This document shows, piece after piece, positions 45,607 to 53,082 of a stretch of DNA of 64,000 nt. Source of the stretch: Seleniivibrio sp. Lineage in GTDB: Bacteria > Chrysiogenota > Deferribacteres > Deferribacterales > Geovibrionaceae. A program made the translations under genes and the position numbers. Each line of letters starts with the position of its first letter. Position 1 is the first letter of the stretch. The stretch spans positions 1 through 64,000 of the forward strand of contig NZ_JAJOIL010000029.1 in the NCBI RefSeq assembly GCF_021209385.1, written 5' to 3'. Below the pieces are notes generated by a model, which was not told the origin of the DNA, searched no databases, and worked only from the letters and a program-made list of their open reading frames with translations.

Positions 45607-47368
45607 CAGTAACCTCCAGAAAACGAACCGCATCATCAATTGAATCTATCTTCGGTACATTATTTAACACATCGCGGAAATACTTTCCATAATTTTTGGT
45701 CTCAATCCGGCTGTCCAGAACTGCCCAGACACCGTGGTCGTCCTCGTGACGTAGCAGTCTTCCAACCGCCTGTCGATAGTATATCACAGCCCGTGGTAAA
45801 AAATAGTCTTTAAAAGGGTCAAGCCCTTTATTTTTCAAAGAAGCAGCGCGTTCTTTAAGAACTATATCTTCAAAATATTCAAACGGAAGCTTATCAAGCA
45901 CGACAAATGAGATGCCCGTATGTGCAAAATCCATACCTTCGCGAAAGACGGCGCATCCGACAAAAAAAGCGTCTGTAAGTCCTTCCGTATCGCTGATATC
46001 TATCTCAGTCTGGGCAAAAACCCTTTCAGGTATGATATTTTTCAGTAATTTCGTAACTTTGTTCATGCGGGAAACACTGTTGCATATGACAAGAACCGAG
46101 CTTTTCGCCTTAAGAGCCAGCTCCTCATAGAATGCATCGTCACAATCCCTGACCATCAGCCTGCCCTGTTCACCCATGTTGAAAACGGGTTCAAGGCTCT
46201 TCGCCTGCACCTCGTCCTCCGCATACCCCGTTTCATTGAGGAAATATTCAAAACTGCCTTTAACGGACAGGGTTGCGCTGACAAAAACAGGTGACAGGCA
46301 GGAGTTTTTCAGACCTTCCCGAAGCTTTTCAGATGCATCGAACGGAATATACTGCAAAACGATATCGCCACGCTCCGTATCGACAAATCGCACGCCCTCG
46401 CTGCCGCCCAGAACGCTCTCTGCCTTGTCGTTCAGTCTTTTGCTTATCTGTTTAAGGTCATCGACGTCCTTTTCGCCTATCGACTTGTTGGCAAATTCTA
46501 TATAGCTGATAAGTCTGTCTTTAATCTCAGATGTATAGCGGCGCTCCGTTATATCTTCAAGCAGTCCTGAAAGCATCCCGGCGGTGATCTCTATCTCGCG
46601 CGGATCAAATACTGGTCTGTTCTCGTTCATCACACGCAGAAAACTGCGCAACGAAAGTTCGGTTCCCGCAAATCTGGGGAATATATCGGGTATGGAGTGC
46701 GCCTCGTCCATTATTATATGGTCTGCAAAATCAAAAATGCTTGCATGTTCGCTCTCTGCTTTGAGAGCAAAATCACTCATAAGCAGATAGTGATTAGTTA
46801 TAACGATATCCGCGTCGTTTGCATTCTGTTTCGCGCGGTAAAATGAGCAGATGTCATAAAATTCGCATTTGGAAGCGGTACACATCCACGAATCCGTGGT
46901 CATGTTCTCTATCTCCGCCATATTGAAAAGCCCCACAGGCATTTCGATTATCTCCTGTCTGGCGACCGATTCGTACCATTCCATAACTTTTTCGTATCTG
47001 CCCGGATGCGGGTACATAAGTTTAAAAAAACGGAAGTGACAGAAATAATTCTTGCGACCCTTAAGAACAGCGACGTATTTGTCGTCACCGAATATCCTGC
47101 GGGCGGAATTGATATCCTTTCCTGCAATCTGCGACATCAGCTGCTTTGTTTTAGTGGAAATAATGATTCGGCGGTTCAGCTCGAAGGAGGGTACAAGGTA
47201 TGCCATGGTCTTTCCGGAACCTGTAGGGGCTTCCAGAACAGCCGGAACACGGCTTTCCATGGATGAATAGATGAATTCTGAGGCGTCTATCTGCGCCTGT
47301 CTTTTGCGATATCTGGGGAGAGCTTTTTCAAGCTCGCCACCCTCCTCAAAAAAGTGTTTAACAGACAT
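45593..47368 (-). CDS. dinG: DinG/XPD-type Fe-S DNA helicase
   Basis: Superfamily 2 ATP-dependent 5'-3' helicase of the XPD/DinG group. The 591-aa protein has Walker A APTGSGKT (47-54), four cysteines placed for a [4Fe-4S] cluster (110, 163, 168, 174), the DEAH box (221-224), SATLSVKGSFEYF (motif III) and QAVGRLLRHEDDHGV (motif VI). It lacks an exonuclease domain, so it is the E. coli DinG/YoaA-like form rather than the firmicute type. Promoter spacing suggests a leaderless mRNA. It is the first gene of the 44-gene run. Confidence 0.87.
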   Translation of the reverse strand: MSVKHFFEEGGELEKALPRYRKRQAQIDASEFIYSSMESRVPAVLEAPTGSGKTMAYLVPSFELNRRIIISTKTKQLMSQIAGKDINSARRIFGDDKYVAVLKGRKNYFCHFRFFKLMYPHPGRYEKVMEWYESVARQEIIEMPVGLFNMAEIENMTTDSWMCTASKCEFYDICSFYRAKQNANDADIVITNHYLLMSDFALKAESEHASIFDFADHIIMDEAHSIPDIFPRFAGTELSLRSFLRVMNENRPVFDPREIEITAGMLSGLLEDITERRYTSEIKDRLISYIEFANKSIGEKDVDDLKQISKRLNDKAESVLGGSEGVRFVDTERGDIVLQYIPFDASEKLREGLKNSCLSPVFVSATLSVKGSFEYFLNETGYAEDEVQAKSLEPVFNMGEQGRLMVRDCDDAFYEELALKAKSSVLVICNSVSRMNKVTKLLKNIIPERVFAQTEIDISDTEGLTDAFFVGCAVFREGMDFAHTGISFVVLDKLPFEYFEDIVLKERAASLKNKGLDPFKDYFLPRAVIYYRQAVGRLLRHEDDHGVWAVLDSRIETKNYGKYFRDVLNNVPKIDSIDDAVRFLEVTDETD

Positions 47369-47374
47369 TTAAAC

Positions 47375-47403
47375 AGAATACTTGAATTAATCAGCCTGTT
47401 CAA
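47375..47403 (-). promoter_or_regulatory. Promoter of the dinG-to-pilT gene run (implies leaderless dinG mRNA)
   Basis: Minus-strand TTGAAC (plus GTTCAA at 47398-47403), a 17-base spacer and TATTCT (AGAATA at 47375-47380). The -10 ends six bases before the ATG at 47368, so transcription would start at or next to the start codon; no Shine-Dalgarno sequence is present. It occupies the same DNA as the divergent degP promoter. Confidence 0.62.
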
Positions 47404-47410
47404 ATATATT
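47382..47410 (+). promoter_or_regulatory. Promoter of the DegP-like lipoprotein gene
   Basis: TTGAAT at 47382-47387, a 17-base spacer and TATATT at 47405-47410; the gene begins at ATG 47443 after GAAGGG. The two divergent promoters overlap almost completely (47375-47410), so polymerase at one should exclude the other. Confidence 0.65.
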
Positions 47411-47442
47411 CTTTAGATAATCAAAAAAATGAAGGGCGTTAT

Positions 47443-48786
47443 ATGAAAAAGTTACTACTGTTCATTGCCATGATCCTTATGATATTCGGATGCGGGGAGG
47501 AAAAGAAACAGGGACAGCAGACGCCGCAGGAACAAACCACTCAGCAGGCAGAGACACCCGCGCCGCCAAAAGAGGGAAGCAACAGATATTCCCCTGTTGT
47601 TACAGCGGTTAAAAACATTGAAAACTCCGTAGTAAACATAAGAACTGAAAAACTGGTGCGCACATCCGTGGGACCTTTCGGACAGGAAACACCCCACGGA
47701 GAGAACTACCTCAACGACTTTTTCGGATACGACAGAACATACAAAACCCAAAGTCTCGGCTCCGGTTTCATAGTCCGCACAGACGGAACAATTATCACCA
47801 ACTATCACGTCATTGAATCAGCCACAAAGATATATGTCATAACAACTGACAACAAAAGCTATGAAGCTCGTCTTGTGGGCGGCGACAAGATACTCGACAT
47901 CGCAGTGCTTAAGATAATCACCGCAGGGAAATTCCCAGCTGTCAAAATCGGCAACAGCGACGGCGCCATGCTCGGCGAAACAGTAATAGCGATGGGCAAC
48001 CCCTACGGACTTAACAGCTCCATAACCACCGGCGTTGTCAGCTCCGTAAAACGCATCCTCAACATAGGTAACGGATACTCACTTTACATACAGACAGATG
48101 CGCTCATCAACCCAGGCAACTCCGGCGGACCACTTATAAACCTTGACGGCGAGGTCATAGGCATCAACTCTGCAGTTGTTCAGGAGGCACAGGGCATAGG
48201 CTTCTCAATACCCATAAATACGGCGGTTCGAGTTCTGCCTGAAATTCTTAAAAGCGGGAAGGTCACTGCCGGATATATGGGATTCTCAGCCAAAGAGGTC
48301 AAAGACAAAAACAGCATCAGCCTTATAGTGACACGGGTGGAAAAAGGCTCCAACGCTGAGGGCATCGGCATGAGATCCGGCGACAGAATTTTGCAGGTGA
48401 ACGGACTTCCGGTTTCATCAATACTTGCAATGAGCAATATGCTCAGAAGCTATCCCCCAGGTTCAGCAGTTCAGGTTGTTGTAGAGCGCGGAGCAAAGAC
48501 ATTTAAAGGTCAGATACTTCTGACAACCTATCCTGACAATTACGGACTTAGTGTTCTGCGCAATATATACGGACTGACATTCACACAGAAAGAAGACTAT
48601 CTGACCGTAGCTTCCACCGGAATAGCTGATACTGTACACGAAGGCGACGTTCTGGTTGCGATAAACGATACTGAAATAAAGGATATCAACCACCTGAACA
48701 GCTACATAATGGACAACATGGGAACAGAAACCGTAATGACACTTTACAGGTACGGTCAGCTTTTCAGAGTGAAATTTCAGCTTTAA
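47443..48786 (+). CDS. degP: DegP/HtrA-type serine protease, predicted lipoprotein
   Basis: Envelope quality-control protease. The 447-aa protein starts with a lipoprotein signal (lipobox IFGC, Cys17), then a Gln/Pro/Thr-rich linker to about residue 50. The trypsin-like domain has the catalytic triad His122 (NYHVIE), Asp152 (DIAVLK) and Ser227 (NPGNSGGP). PDZ1 is about 280-360 and a second, weaker PDZ-like domain about 370-447 (TVHEGDVLVAINDTEI). Most DegP proteins are soluble in the periplasm; lipid anchoring here is a prediction from the lipobox. Its own promoter faces away from dinG. Confidence 0.9.
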   Translation: MKKLLLFIAMILMIFGCGEEKKQGQQTPQEQTTQQAETPAPPKEGSNRYSPVVTAVKNIENSVVNIRTEKLVRTSVGPFGQETPHGENYLNDFFGYDRTYKTQSLGSGFIVRTDGTIITNYHVIESATKIYVITTDNKSYEARLVGGDKILDIAVLKIITAGKFPAVKIGNSDGAMLGETVIAMGNPYGLNSSITTGVVSSVKRILNIGNGYSLYIQTDALINPGNSGGPLINLDGEVIGINSAVVQEAQGIGFSIPINTAVRVLPEILKSGKVTAGYMGFSAKEVKDKNSISLIVTRVEKGSNAEGIGMRSGDRILQVNGLPVSSILAMSNMLRSYPPGSAVQVVVERGAKTFKGQILLTTYPDNYGLSVLRNIYGLTFTQKEDYLTVASTGIADTVHEGDVLVAINDTEIKDINHLNSYIMDNMGTETVMTLYRYGQLFRVKFQL

Positions 48787-48794
48787 GTGCTTTT

Positions 48795-48808
48795 TTGACA
48801 TAGCTCAA
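48795..48808 (+). promoter_or_regulatory. FNR/HcpR-like operator upstream of hcp
   Basis: TTGACATAGCTCAA is an imperfect palindrome matching the CRP/FNR-family pattern TTGAC-N4-GTCAA at nine of ten arm positions. Its centre (48801.5) would be at -41.5 if transcription starts near 48843 from a TATTGT -10 (48831-48836), the classic activator position. HcpR, a CRP/FNR-family regulator, binds such sites before hcp in many anaerobes; the regulator gene is not in the window. Confidence 0.6.
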
Positions 48809-48832
48809 TTTATTCTGCACGCAAATGCATTA

Positions 48833-48867
48833 TTGTCCTCCTATGAGCAATAACATAAGGAGGACAA
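48833..48867 (+). promoter_or_regulatory. Inverted repeat enclosing the hcp ribosome-binding site
   Basis: TTGTCCTCC (48833-48841) and GGAGGACAA (48859-48867) are exact inverse complements. TATG and CATA inside them extend the pairing with one bulged A, leaving an 8-base loop. The right arm contains the GGAGG Shine-Dalgarno sequence 8 bases before the hcp ATG. As RNA it would hide the ribosome-binding site; as DNA it could be a dyad operator overlapping the -10. Confidence 0.6.
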
Positions 48868-48871
48868 CATT

Positions 48872-50491
48872 ATGAGTATGTTCTGTTTTCAATGTCAGGA
48901 AGCAGCAAAAGGTACAGGCTGCACAGTAAGAGGGGTCTGCGGAAAAACAGATACCTGTGCAGCTCTTCAGGACGCACTGGTCTATACACTGAAAGGCATC
49001 TCCCTTTATGCCGAAAACGCGAACGTCGATAAAAAATACGGACGTTTCGTATCACAGGCGCTTTTCGCCACCATCACAAACGCAAACTTTGACGATGCAC
49101 GCATCTATGAACTTATCCTTGAAGGTGTTAAACTTCGCAATGAGCTGAAAGCCGTTTCAGGCACCACAGTAACTTGCGACTGCGCAAACTGGATTCCCGC
49201 AAGCATGGAAGACGCTATAGCAAAAGGCGGTTCATTCGGCGTTCTTTCACAGGAAAACGAGGATATCCGCTCACTGCGCGAACTTCTTATCTATGGTCTT
49301 AAAGGCGTTGCGGCATATGCCGACCACGCATACGTTCTCGGTTTCGAGGACACAGCAATCTACGACCACATGTTCAAAGCACTTGCAGGAACAACAAAAG
49401 AGCTTTCTGCTGACGAGCTTATCGCTCTCATCATGAAAACAGGCGAAATCGCCGTTACAACAATGGCTCTGCTGGACAAAGCGAACACATCCACCTACGG
49501 CAACCCCGAAGTTACAGAGGTCAACATCGGAACAGGCGCAAAACCCGGTATCCTTATCTCAGGTCACGACCTGAGAGACCTTAAAGACCTTCTGGAACAG
49601 ACAAAAGGTACAGGCGTGGACGTATATACCCACAGCGAGATGCTCCCCGCTCATTACTACCCTGAATTCAAAAAATATGAAAACTTCGTAGGTAACTACG
49701 GAAACGCTTGGTGGAAACAGGACAAGGAATTTGAATCTTTCAACGGTCCCATCCTTATGACCACCAACTGTATAGTACCTGTAAGAGATTCTTACAGAAA
49801 CAGAATGTTTACAACAGGCATGGCAGGCTATCCAGGTCTTAAACATATCGCCGACAGAAAAGACGGCGGTCAGAAAGACTTCAGCGAGATAATCTCACTT
49901 GCTAAAACTTGCCCTGCACCCACACAGATTGAATCCGGCAAAATCGTCGGCGGTTTCGCACACGCACAGGTAATGGCTGTTGCAGACAAGGTTGTTGAAG
50001 CTGTTAAGGCTGGCGCAATCAAAAGATTCGTCGTTATGGCGGGTTGTGACGGACGCCATAAAGAAAGAAACTACTTTACAGAAGTGGCTGAAAATCTTCC
50101 TCAGGATGCAGTTATCCTTACAGCAGGATGCGCAAAATACCGTTACAACAAGCTGAACCTCGGCGACATAGGCGGCATCCCCAGAGTACTCGACGCAGGT
50201 CAGTGCAACGACAGCTATTCGCTTGCAGTTATCGCCCTTAAACTGAAAGAGGTATTCGGACTCGATGACATAAACAAACTTCCTCTTTCATTCGACATAG
50301 CATGGTATGAGCAGAAGGCTGTTGCAGTGCTTCTTGCCCTGCTCTTCCTCGGTGTGAAAGGCGTCCGCCTCGGACCGACCCTTCCCGCTTTCCTTTCTCC
50401 CAACGTGGCGAAAGTACTTGTGGAAAACTTCGATATCAAGCCCATCGGCGATGTGGCTGGCGACGTCGAAAAAATCATGGTCGGCGCTTAA
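48872..50491 (+). CDS. hcp: Hybrid-cluster protein (hydroxylamine/nitric oxide reductase)
   Basis: Hcp reduces hydroxylamine in vitro and nitric oxide in vivo under anaerobic nitrosative stress. The 539-aa protein has the N-terminal cubane cysteines at 5, 8, 17 and 23 ([13 protein letters not shown] then RGVCGK). The hybrid Fe-S-O cluster ligands include GHDLRDL, the ACPAP-like [11 protein letters not shown] region, [29 protein letters not shown] and [17 protein letters not shown]. The length fits the short class with a CX2C start. It appears monocistronic, with an operator and hairpin upstream and a terminator downstream; no hcr reductase gene is adjacent. Confidence 0.97.
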   Translation: MSMFCFQCQEAAKGTGCTVRGVCGKTDTCAALQDALVYTLKGISLYAENANVDKKYGRFVSQALFATITNANFDDARIYELILEGVKLRNELKAVSGTTVTCDCANWIPASMEDAIAKGGSFGVLSQENEDIRSLRELLIYGLKGVAAYADHAYVLGFEDTAIYDHMFKALAGTTKELSADELIALIMKTGEIAVTTMALLDKANTSTYGNPEVTEVNIGTGAKPGILISGHDLRDLKDLLEQTKGTGVDVYTHSEMLPAHYYPEFKKYENFVGNYGNAWWKQDKEFESFNGPILMTTNCIVPVRDSYRNRMFTTGMAGYPGLKHIADRKDGGQKDFSEIISLAKTCPAPTQIESGKIVGGFAHAQVMAVADKVVEAVKAGAIKRFVVMAGCDGRHKERNYFTEVAENLPQDAVILTAGCAKYRYNKLNLGDIGGIPRVLDAGQCNDSYSLAVIALKLKEVFGLDDINKLPLSFDIAWYEQKAVAVLLALLFLGVKGVRLGPTLPAFLSPNVAKVLVENFDIKPIGDVAGDVEKIMVGA

Positions 50492-50504
50492 CATATTATT
50501 CACT

Positions 50505-50529
50505 GCCCCGCTTAACAGGCGGGGCTTTT
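50505..50529 (+). terminator. Terminator of hcp
   Basis: GCCCCGC, loop TTAACAG, GCGGGGC (50505-50525) followed by four T. It lies 14 bases after the hcp stop. Confidence 0.8.
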
Positions 50530-50609
50530 CCATTTCAATTCCCCTTTTCCGGCATAATTTCTTTCTATTCACATGATATTGTTACTCATATTATTTATAT
50601 GGGGTACAT

Positions 50610-52085
50610 ATGAAAACAATCAGTATGATTATCGCAGTTTGTCTGAGTGCCGCTGTTTTCGGCTGTGCAGGCAGATATGACGAAGAGAATGACCCTTCGG
50701 TCTCATTTAACGCGCGTGCCGGAAATTACGGACCGGGATCTGAAATGGGCATGGGGGTCGGATTCGGCTCACAGCAGGGAGGGATGCCTCCGATGGGTGA
50801 CGGTCAGCCTCCGCAGGACGGAAAACGTCCGGGACCGCCTCCTGAAGGTTTCAGAAATAAAATTCAGACAGCCAAAGCAATTCTTGACAAGATAGACGGT
50901 GTTTATGTGGTTCAAAGATCTTCCGAAACACAAACCGGAAAAACATATGATGCAACACAGCCTGATCAATCAGCTGTAGTGGTTAAAATAAACGGTGAAC
51001 TCAACCTCAATCAAACCGTTATCACCAAAAAAGGAAGCACGGCTGATGAGGAATCCAGCAGTTTTTACGGGATAAACTCGGCTGTGCTTGTCATCGGCAG
51101 ATCAGCACTTAATATGGACAAAACAAGTATCACAACTGATGCGGCAGGCGCTAATGCCGTTGTTGCAGTCGGGAAGCGCGCCAATATTACCATCAATGGA
51201 ATAGACATAAAAACATCCGCAAACTCATCAAGAGGACTGCACGCAACAAGAGAGGGAAGTATCACCGCTAAAGATGTCAACATCAGCACCCTAGGCGCTC
51301 ACAGCGCGGCGCTTGCAACAGACAGAGGCGGCGGTACGGTTACAGTTGAAAACGGTACTCTTAAAACAGAAGGCGAAGGCTCGCCGTCAATATATTCCAC
51401 AGGCAATATCTCCGTTAAAAATGTCAAAGGCGAATCAAAAGGCGCGGAATGTGCTGTTATAGAAGGCAAAAACAGTGTATCCATCACAGACAGCGAAATG
51501 ACATGTTACAGAAGAAACGGTGTAATGCTGTATCAAAGTTTCTCCGGCGACGCTGAAGTGGGAGAAAGCCATTTTACCATGAACGGTGGAAGCATAACAT
51601 CATATGAAGGCGCGGTTTTCTACACAACAAACACTAAAGCCGAATTCATGATAAATAACATTAAAATAACAAACAAAGACAGTGAAAACACCCTCTTCCG
51701 TGCATCAGCGGACAGATGGGGACGAACAGGCAGCAACGGTTCCGAAGCAAGTTTTACAGTTACGGATACAAACACTGCGGGCAATATTCTTTGCGACAGC
51801 TTAAGCAGTGTTAAAGCTTATCTGAAGGGAACAACTGTCTGGACAGGCGCGGCGAACACTGATAAAACTGCCGGATTCATATCTGTTTCACTGGAAAAAG
51901 ACGCAAAGTGGAACCTTACGGCGGACACATATTTAACAGAGTTCCGCAATGATGACAAAACGCTGGCAAACATAAACAGCAACGGTTTCAATATCTATTA
52001 CAACGGAAATAATTCAATGAATAACTGGACGGGCGGAAAAGAAATTACATTGACGGGAGGAGGGAAACTGATTCCGGTTTTCTGA
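50610..52085 (+). CDS. Secreted lipoprotein with right-handed beta-helix-like repeats
   Basis: A 491-aa predicted lipoprotein: signal MKTISMIIAVCLSAAVFGC with lipobox Cys19, then a Gly/Met/Pro/Gln-rich low-complexity stretch (about 38-80), then about 20 short Thr/Ser/Asn/Gly-rich strands (motifs such as VENGTLKTEGEGSPSIYS and FTMNGGSITSYEGAVFY) typical of a parallel beta-helix. It ends LTGGGKLIPVF. I recall similar uncharacterised proteins in firmicutes and other anaerobes, with the same DRGGGTVTV and GVMLYQSFSGDAE segments; no enzymatic motif is visible. Likely surface-exposed, perhaps adhesive or polysaccharide-binding, but this is inference. It is single-gene, with a strong terminator behind it. 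Confidence 0.75.
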   Translation: MKTISMIIAVCLSAAVFGCAGRYDEENDPSVSFNARAGNYGPGSEMGMGVGFGSQQGGMPPMGDGQPPQDGKRPGPPPEGFRNKIQTAKAILDKIDGVYVVQRSSETQTGKTYDATQPDQSAVVVKINGELNLNQTVITKKGSTADEESSSFYGINSAVLVIGRSALNMDKTSITTDAAGANAVVAVGKRANITINGIDIKTSANSSRGLHATREGSITAKDVNISTLGAHSAALATDRGGGTVTVENGTLKTEGEGSPSIYSTGNISVKNVKGESKGAECAVIEGKNSVSITDSEMTCYRRNGVMLYQSFSGDAEVGESHFTMNGGSITSYEGAVFYTTNTKAEFMINNIKITNKDSENTLFRASADRWGRTGSNGSEASFTVTDTNTAGNILCDSLSSVKAYLKGTTVWTGAANTDKTAGFISVSLEKDAKWNLTADTYLTEFRNDDKTLANINSNGFNIYYNGNNSMNNWTGGKEITLTGGGKLIPVF

Positions 52086-52090
52086 CATAA

Positions 52091-52123
52091 ATAGCCCCTT
52101 AGAAAAACTAAGGGGCTATTGTT
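52091..52123 (+). terminator. Bidirectional terminator between the beta-helix lipoprotein and flavodoxin genes
   Basis: A perfect 12-bp stem ATAGCCCCTTAG / CTAAGGGGCTAT with an AAAAA loop (52091-52119) followed by TGTTTT. It lies between convergent genes and can serve both. Confidence 0.85.
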
Positions 52124-52152
52124 TTATCCGAAGAAGTCTCTTTTTTAACTGC

Positions 52153-52665
52153 TTATGCCATCTGTGCTGTGAGCATTTCCGCCCAGTCAGCAATTCGTTT
52201 TTTGGTCATGGAAGACTGGTTGTCCTCATCAATGGCAAGTCCGATAAACTCACCATCCACAACAGCCTTTGAATCACCAAAGCTGTAACCGTCAACAGGC
52301 CAGCATCCGACAATATTCACTTTGCTGTCAACCACCTTCTCATAGATAGTTCCCATGGCATCAAGGAACGTATCAGCATAAGTTTCCTGATCTCCGGTAC
52401 CAAAGAATGCTACTGTCTTGCCATTGAAATCAACATCTTCAAGATCGCTTATGATATTTTCCCAGTCATCCTGAAGATCGCCCATACCCCATGTGGAAGA
52501 GCCGAGTATAAGTTTGTCATACTTTTCAAAAGAGTTTTTAGAAGCGTTTGCCACATTGATGACATCCACAACAAAACCCTTTGCATTAAGCGCCGCAGCA
52601 ATCTTCTGCGCTACTGTCTCCGTAACCCCGCTGCTTGATCCGTAAAAAAGTCCTATGCTTCCCAT
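52153..52665 (-). CDS. fld: Flavodoxin
   Basis: Small FMN electron carrier that can replace ferredoxin. The 170-aa protein has the FMN phosphate loop FYGSSSGVTETVAQKI (about 7-22; the T/S-rich loop), the aromatic loop SSTWGMGDLQDDW (about 56-68) and the second loop FFGTGDQETYADTF (about 88-101) with long-chain insert (GCWPVDGYSFGDSKAVVDGEF). It resembles the nif/Fld long-chain group. The promoter is covered by a Fur-like box, consistent with induction under iron limitation. ATG 52665 follows AGGAGG. Confidence 0.95.
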   Translation of the reverse strand: MGSIGLFYGSSSGVTETVAQKIAAALNAKGFVVDVINVANASKNSFEKYDKLILGSSTWGMGDLQDDWENIISDLEDVDFNGKTVAFFGTGDQETYADTFLDAMGTIYEKVVDSKVNIVGCWPVDGYSFGDSKAVVDGEFIGLAIDEDNQSSMTKKRIADWAEMLTAQMA

Positions 52666-52703
52666 AGCAACCTCCTTTTACATGTAATGATGTAACCAGA
52701 CAC

Positions 52704-52735
52704 ATCTTACATAGTTGATACTGATTGTCAATATC
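52704..52735 (-). promoter_or_regulatory. Flavodoxin promoter with overlapping Fur-like box
   Basis: On the minus strand TTGACA (plus 52726-52731), a 16-base spacer and TAAGAT (plus 52704-52709), about 40 bases before the ATG. The plus-strand 19-mer GATACTGATTGTCAATATC at 52717-52735 matches the classic Fur consensus GATAATGATAATCATTATC at 15 of 19 positions and covers the -35. This predicts iron-dependent repression. Confidence 0.68.
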
Positions 52736-52751
52736 AGATTAAAAGAAGGCG

Positions 52752-52779
52752 AAAAAAAAAGCGGAGCATTAAGCTCCGC
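52752..52779 (-). terminator. Terminator of the 72-aa hypothetical gene
   Basis: Minus-strand GCGGAGC, loop TTAAT, GCTCCGC followed by nine T (52760 down to 52752), seven bases after the stop of the gene at 52786. Confidence 0.85.
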
Positions 52780-52785
52780 CTCTGC

Positions 52786-53004
52786 TTATTGTTCTTCTTC
52801 CTCTATTAAAGCCCCGACTATCTGAGCTTTGAATTCTGAATATGATTTTTTATTATCGAAGTCCACGTTCCTTTCGGATGTTCCGTGGTCAATCATAACC
52901 GACATATTAGCATCGTCAAACTCTATGGTGTTGAAATTGTTCAGGTTTATCACCAGAGCGTTCTTTCCGTTCTCAAGGATGAAAACCAGATCTTTGTTAA
53001 GCAT
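52786..53004 (-). CDS. Small hypothetical protein
   Basis: I do not recognise this 72-aa acidic protein. It has no signal or membrane segment. An N-terminal beta-rich stretch (DLVFILENGKNALVINLNNFNTIEFDD) precedes a helix (KSYSEFKAQIVGALIEEEEQ). ATG 53004 follows a GGGGG sequence by about 5 bases, and the gene ends at a strong terminator, so it is probably a real expressed gene. It lies between the TRAP permease and flavodoxin genes. Confidence 0.6.
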   Translation of the reverse strand: MLNKDLVFILENGKNALVINLNNFNTIEFDDANMSVMIDHGTSERNVDFDNKKSYSEFKAQIVGALIEEEEQ

Positions 53005-53056
53005 TGCTACCCCCTGTTTTCAGCTACAGTATTCATCTTTTTGCTTTTTAGCAACT

Positions 53057-53082
53057 AAAAAGGCTGTCATGCGACAGCCTTT
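53057..53082 (-). terminator. Terminator overlapping the TRAP permease stop codon
   Basis: Minus-strand AAAGGCTGTC, loop GCAT, GACAGCCTTT followed by TTAG. The 10-bp stem includes the stop codon (53067-53069), so the final codons double as terminator. Confidence 0.75.
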
